DNA of 64,000 bases from Seohaeicola_A nanhaiensis (GTDB taxonomy: Bacteria > Pseudomonadota > Alphaproteobacteria > Rhodobacterales > Rhodobacteraceae): assembly GCF_042654245.1 (NCBI RefSeq), contig NZ_JBHSGI010000033.1:434001-498000 (forward strand), in the 5' to 3' direction. Below are positions 60,459 to 64,000 of this stretch, one piece after another. How positions within the stretch are numbered: position 1 is the stretch's first letter; each line of letters starts with the position of its first letter. Under the pieces are notes generated by a model. It saw only the letters and a list, made by a program, of their open reading frames with translations, searched no databases and was not told where the DNA came from. The translations under genes were made by a program, and so were the position numbers.

Positions 60459-61366
60459 CGGCGCAGCCTCGGGTTGAGTTGGTCGCGGATCTGGTCGCCG
60501 ACGATGTTGATCGCCATGATCAGCAGGATGAGCATCAGGCCGGGATAGACCGAAATCCAGTAGCGTCCGCTCATCATGTAGGCGAAGCCGTTGGAGATCA
60601 GCATGCCGAGCGAGGGCTCGGTGACGGGCAGGCCGAGGCCCAGGAAGGACAGCGTAGCTTCGAGCGAGATCGACGAAGCGATCTGCACCGTGGCCACGAC
60701 GATCAGCGGCGGGGCGCAGTTCGGCAGGAGGTGGCGGAAGACGACGCGGCCTGCCGACAGAGGCGTGGCCAATGCGGCTTCGACATAGTCCTTGCGCCGC
60801 TCGGCCGTTGCTGCGCCATAGGCGGTGCGCGCGAAATAGGCGTATTGCGCCGCGACCAGCGCGGTGATGAGCTGTGCCTTGCCCTGACCCAGAAGCGCCG
60901 AAAGCACAAGCGCAAGCAGGATGGCGGGAAAGGACAGCTGAAGGTCGATGATGCGCATGATTACCGTTTCAATCCAGCCGCCCACATAGGCGGCCAGCAC
61001 GCCCACCGTCGCGCCGATGGTCAGGGCGATGAAGCCGGCAGCCAGACTGATTTGGATCGAGATGCGCAGCCCGTAGAGGATCGCCGAGAACAGGTCGCGG
61101 CCCTGCGCATCGGTGCCGAGGATATGGACATACCCGCCCGATCCGACAAAGCCCGGCGGCCGCCGCGCATCCATCAGCGAGAGGGTCTGCAGGTTATAGG
61201 GATCCTGCGGCGCGATGAAGGGTGCGAAAACCGCCACGAAGGCCAGAAGAAGAGTCACCGCCAGGGCGATTGTGGCGATGTGGTTGCGCCGGAATTCGCG
61301 CCAGAACAGCACGATGGGTGGCGTCGCCTTGCCGGGCGTCGGCGTGGTTGGGACCGGCTCGCTCAT
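60455..61366 (-). CDS. Peptide-type ABC transporter permease (DppC-like)
   Basis: A 303-residue inner-membrane protein with about six membrane segments. The N-terminal RRNHIATIALAVTLLLAFVA and DAQGRDLFSAILYGLRISIQ are typical of the OppC/DppC group, and EAALATPLSAGRVVFRHLLP is the EAA loop that contacts the ATPase. The start at 61366 is chosen for this standard N-terminus and its 4-base overlap with the DppB-like gene; the open frame continues upstream only as a shadow. Confidence 0.92.
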
Positions 61367-62340
61367 GCGCTCTGTCTCCCGCTGCGAATTCTCGGGTCGA
61401 TGGCGGCAAAGACCAGATCGACGGTGAAGTTGATCATCACGAAGAGAAAGGCCGTGAGGACGAGATAGGCGACCATCACGGGACGGTCGAGGACTGTGAT
61501 CGAGTCGATGATTAGCTTGCCGACACCGGGCCAGGAGAAGATGGTCTCGGTCACCACAGCGAAGGCGAGGGTCGAGCCGAGCTCGAGACCGAAGACGGTA
61601 ATGATGGGGATCGAGATCAGCTTGAGCACGTGACGGCGCAGGATCGTCGATTCGGACAGGCCAGCCGCGCGCGCGAATTTCACTGTGTCCGACAGCATCG
61701 CCTCGCGGGTTCCGGCCCGGGCCAGGCGGATCATCATCGCCATTTTGAACAGCGCGAGATTGAGCGCGGGCAGGACGATGTGGCTGAGACCGTTGAGCGT
61801 CAGAAAGCTCCACTGAACGCCAAGGACCGTAACCGTTTCGCCGCGTCCTCCGGCAGGCAGGATGCCGAGCGAAACCGCGAAGGTCAGGATCAGGATCAGC
61901 CCGACCCAGAAGGAAGGCACGGAGAAGCCCAGGATCGACAGGCCCATGATGAGCTTGGCCAGCAGGCTGTCAGGCTTCACGCCGGCATAGACGCCCAGCG
62001 AAACGCCGACCACCGTGGCGAAAAGAATGGAAATCAGCACCAGTTCCAGCGTGGCGGGCAGGCGGCCGCCGATCAGTTCGAGGACCGGCATATTATAGAC
62101 GAAGGATCGCCCGAAGTCGCCGTGCAGCAGGTTCCAGGCGAAGATGCCGTATTGCTTCCACAGTGGAAGGTCGAGCCCCAGTCGCCGGATCACCTCTTCG
62201 CGCATGGCGATGGTGGCGTCGGGCGGGATCACGATGTCGACCGGGTTTCCGACGGCATAGACGCCGACGAAAACGATGACCGACATCACGGCCATGACGA
62301 GGACCGCCTGAAGGGCGCGTTGGACGATGAAGGCAAGCAT
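61363..62340 (-). CDS. Peptide-type ABC transporter permease (DppB-like)
   Basis: A 325-residue inner-membrane protein with the OppB/DppB layout: an N-terminal membrane helix (MLAFIVQRALQAVLVMAVMS), a periplasmic loop and five further helices. EAMLSDTVKFARAAGLSEST is the EAA coupling loop. It pairs with the DppC-like permease. A 92-base gap with a strong hairpin separates it from the binding-protein gene upstream. Confidence 0.92.
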   Translation of the reverse strand: MLAFIVQRALQAVLVMAVMSVIVFVGVYAVGNPVDIVIPPDATIAMREEVIRRLGLDLPLWKQYGIFAWNLLHGDFGRSFVYNMPVLELIGGRLPATLELVLISILFATVVGVSLGVYAGVKPDSLLAKLIMGLSILGFSVPSFWVGLILILTFAVSLGILPAGGRGETVTVLGVQWSFLTLNGLSHIVLPALNLALFKMAMMIRLARAGTREAMLSDTVKFARAAGLSESTILRRHVLKLISIPIITVFGLELGSTLAFAVVTETIFSWPGVGKLIIDSITVLDRPVMVAYLVLTAFLFVMINFTVDLVFAAIDPRIRSGRQSA

Positions 62341-62399
62341 GCGGTTTGGAGGTCTCCGGCAGAGGAGGGATACGCCGTCGCCAGGCGCGGCGGCGGTTC

Positions 62400-62423
62400 G
62401 GGAGCGCGGCGGACCGCGCTCCC
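62400..62423 (-). other. Stem-loop after the binding-protein gene
   Basis: GGGAGCGCGG and CCGCGCTCCC form a perfect 10-base-pair stem with a CGGA loop, nine bases after the stop of the binding-protein gene and without a T run. Such hairpins often protect the binding-protein part of a transporter mRNA so that it is made in excess. Confidence 0.6.
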
Positions 62424-62432
62424 GTGGTGCGG

Positions 62433-64000
62433 TTACTTCTTCGGCTTGATCGGATAGGCGAGCGTGTCGCCATCCGTGCGCGGGGTGAAGTCAAGTTCGC
62501 CCGCCTTGGCGGCCCAGACCGACTGAAGCTGAACGATCGGGATCAGCACCTTGTCCGCTGCGGCCATTTCCATGGCTTTTTCAAGGATTTCGCGGCGCTT
62601 GCCTTCGTCCAGCTCGACCATGCCCTCTTCGATCAGCTTGTCGAGGTCCGGGTTGGAATAGCTGATGCGGTTGAAGCCGCCCAGGCCCTTTTCCTTGTCC
62701 GGAGTGTGCATCTGGCCGCCCAGCGTATAGGTCGCCTCGCCGGTCAGCGTGCCCCAGCCGTTCATCGAGACGCTGTATTCGCCACGCGACTGCGCCGGGA
62801 AGTAGACCGTGCGCGAGGTGGCGTTGACGTTGACCTTCATGCCGATGACGCTGAGCATCTGGCCCAGGCCCTGGCAGATCGCGGCATCGCCGGGCAGGCG
62901 GTCGGAGGTGCAGTAGAGGTCCATCTCGAACCCGTCGGGATAACCCGCCTCGGCCAGCAGGGCCTTGGCGCCTTCGGGGTCATAGACCGGCTTTTCGACC
63001 TTGTCCGAATAGCCGAAGAAGCCGGGGGGCATGCCCTGGTCGGCGGGCTTGCCAAGGCCTTCCAGCACGATCTCGACCATCGTCTCGCGGTCGATCGCCT
63101 TGTCAAAGGCCTGACGGACGCGGATGTCGGTCAGCGGGTTGGTCGGCAGCGGCGAGCCGTCCTTGGCACGCACACCAGGCATCACGTCGGGCCGCTGATC
63201 CAGCAGCATGTTCATGATGTAGATGCCGTCGCCCAGGAAGGTGTCGATGCTGGGGTCGTTCTTCAGCTGAAGATAGTCGGCCGAGGAGACATCGTTGACC
63301 AGATCGACCTGACCGGCCTTGAGCGCCGCAAGCCGCGAGGAGTCGTTCGGCATCTCCTTGCGGATGACCTTTTCCCAGGCTGCGGGGCCGCCCCAATACT
63401 CATCAAAGCGCTCGAGCATCAGGTCGCCCTTCGGCTCCCAGCTGACCAGCTTGAACGGGCCGGTGCCGATGGCGGCTTTGCCGCTGTTGAAACCTTCGGG
63501 CGCAGTTTCCGGGGTGGAGTAATCCGCCGCGGCCGTGTGGCTGACGATGAACAGGCGCACGAAGTCATAGGGCAGCGAAGGCGCAGGGCCGTCGGTGTGG
63601 ATGTGAATCGTATGCGGATCGACGATTTCGACCTCTTTCACGCGGCGGACATAGATCGCCGTCGTGGTCGGGCCGGTGACGATCGGCGGACGCGCGATCG
63701 AGAACTTGACGTCTTCCGCCGTGAAGTCGCTGCCGTCGTGGAACTTGACGCCTTCGCGCAGCTTGAATTCCCAGGTGTCGTCGTCGACGGGCTTCCATTC
63801 GGTGGCCAGGCCCGGCCCGATCTGGAGATTCTCATCGGCCCAGACCAGCGTGTCGAAGATGTGCTTGGCCGCTTCGGCATGGGTGCCGAGGGCCGAATAG
63901 TGCGGATCGAGCGACTCTGGCCCGCCGCGGACCCCGATGGTCAGTGTCTGGGCGCCGGCCATGCCGGCCACCAGGGCGATCAGCCCGGCGATCCCCGTTA
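62433..64000 (-). CDS. Peptide-type ABC transporter substrate-binding protein, N-terminus cut by window edge
   Basis: The frame is open to the right edge (about 522 residues seen). The visible start TGIAGLIALVAGMAGAQ is the hydrophobic core and cleavage site of a signal peptide, so only the first few residues are missing. The body is a class C (OppA/DppA-like) solute-binding protein: GGPESLDPHYSALGTHAEAA, YVRRVKEVEIVDPHTIHIHT, and NPLTDIRVRQAFDKAIDRET. It captures the substrate in the periplasm for the permease downstream. The hyuAB genes suggest a small cyclic amide or peptide as ligand. Confidence 0.93.
   Translation of the reverse strand, partial: TGIAGLIALVAGMAGAQTLTIGVRGGPESLDPHYSALGTHAEAAKHIFDTLVWADENLQIGPGLATEWKPVDDDTWEFKLREGVKFHDGSDFTAEDVKFSIARPPIVTGPTTTAIYVRRVKEVEIVDPHTIHIHTDGPAPSLPYDFVRLFIVSHTAAADYSTPETAPEGFNSGKAAIGTGPFKLVSWEPKGDLMLERFDEYWGGPAAWEKVIRKEMPNDSSRLAALKAGQVDLVNDVSSADYLQLKNDPSIDTFLGDGIYIMNMLLDQRPDVMPGVRAKDGSPLPTNPLTDIRVRQAFDKAIDRETMVEIVLEGLGKPADQGMPPGFFGYSDKVEKPVYDPEGAKALLAEAGYPDGFEMDLYCTSDRLPGDAAICQGLGQMLSVIGMKVNVNATSRTVYFPAQSRGEYSVSMNGWGTLTGEATYTLGGQMHTPDKEKGLGGFNRISYSNPDLDKLIEEGMVELDEGKRREILEKAMEMAAADKVLIPIVQLQSVWAAKAGELDFTPRTDGDTLAYPIKPKK

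Overview
The window reads as chromosomal DNA of a high-GC alphaproteobacterium, most likely a member of the Rhodobacterales (Roseobacter/Rhodobacter relatives). The reasons are the gene content (DMSP lyase DddL, a pcaDCHGB protocatechuate operon, a mutM - enoyl-CoA hydratase - rpsT - dnaA block, yacG next to tRNA-Phe, a conserved 60-residue small protein) and a family of intergenic GC-rich repeats ending in GAGGATATTTGG. This is inference from sequence recognition only; no database search was run.

Layout. 1-5741 (- strand): the start of polA, a CHCC zinc-finger protein, a DUF1203 protein, a YcaQ-type winged-helix protein and a LacI-family regulator. 5866-9645: tRNA-Arg, then a light-sensing pair, heme oxygenase bphO and a bacteriophytochrome HWE kinase with a receiver domain, then a small cupin. 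9643-15543: L,D-transpeptidase lipoprotein, creatinase, a three-gene exported-protein/hydrolase group, and a succinate-semialdehyde dehydrogenase. 15618-18802: an IS1595-type element with imperfect terminal inverted repeats, a transposase and four passenger reading frames (unknown protein, PIN-domain protein, 47-residue protein, and one opposing gene). 18990-25847: dddL, a small protein, an amidase coupled to a SqrR-like persulfide-type regulator, an enolase-superfamily enzyme and tex. 25847-31716: thiolase diverging from an XRE-cupin regulator, then a tight kbl - methyltransferase - tdh - cysteine-synthase-like operon for threonine breakdown. 31875-38717 (-): pcaD-C-H-G, an alpha/beta hydrolase, pcaB, an MFS exporter and a zinc alcohol dehydrogenase. 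38905-46448: ubiB and ubiE (-), an AT-richer membrane protein inserted before mutM, an enoyl-CoA hydratase, rpsT and dnaA. 46568-50949: a flavin/Fe-S demethylase-like oxidoreductase, yacG, tRNA-Phe, initiator tRNA-Met, and hemN under a clear FNR box. 51022-64000: an aminotransferase/aldo-keto reductase pair with a divergent LysR gene, then a seven-gene operon (-) of a peptide-type ABC transporter with hydantoinase/oxoprolinase subunits HyuA and HyuB, whose first gene runs off the right edge.

The most unusual part is the element at 15618-18802. Both inverted repeats contain an inward-facing -35 box, the passenger genes overlap one another, and a sigma70-like promoter inside it is covered by two GGTAT-N4-ATACC palindromes. 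No CRISPR array, rRNA or prophage was seen.
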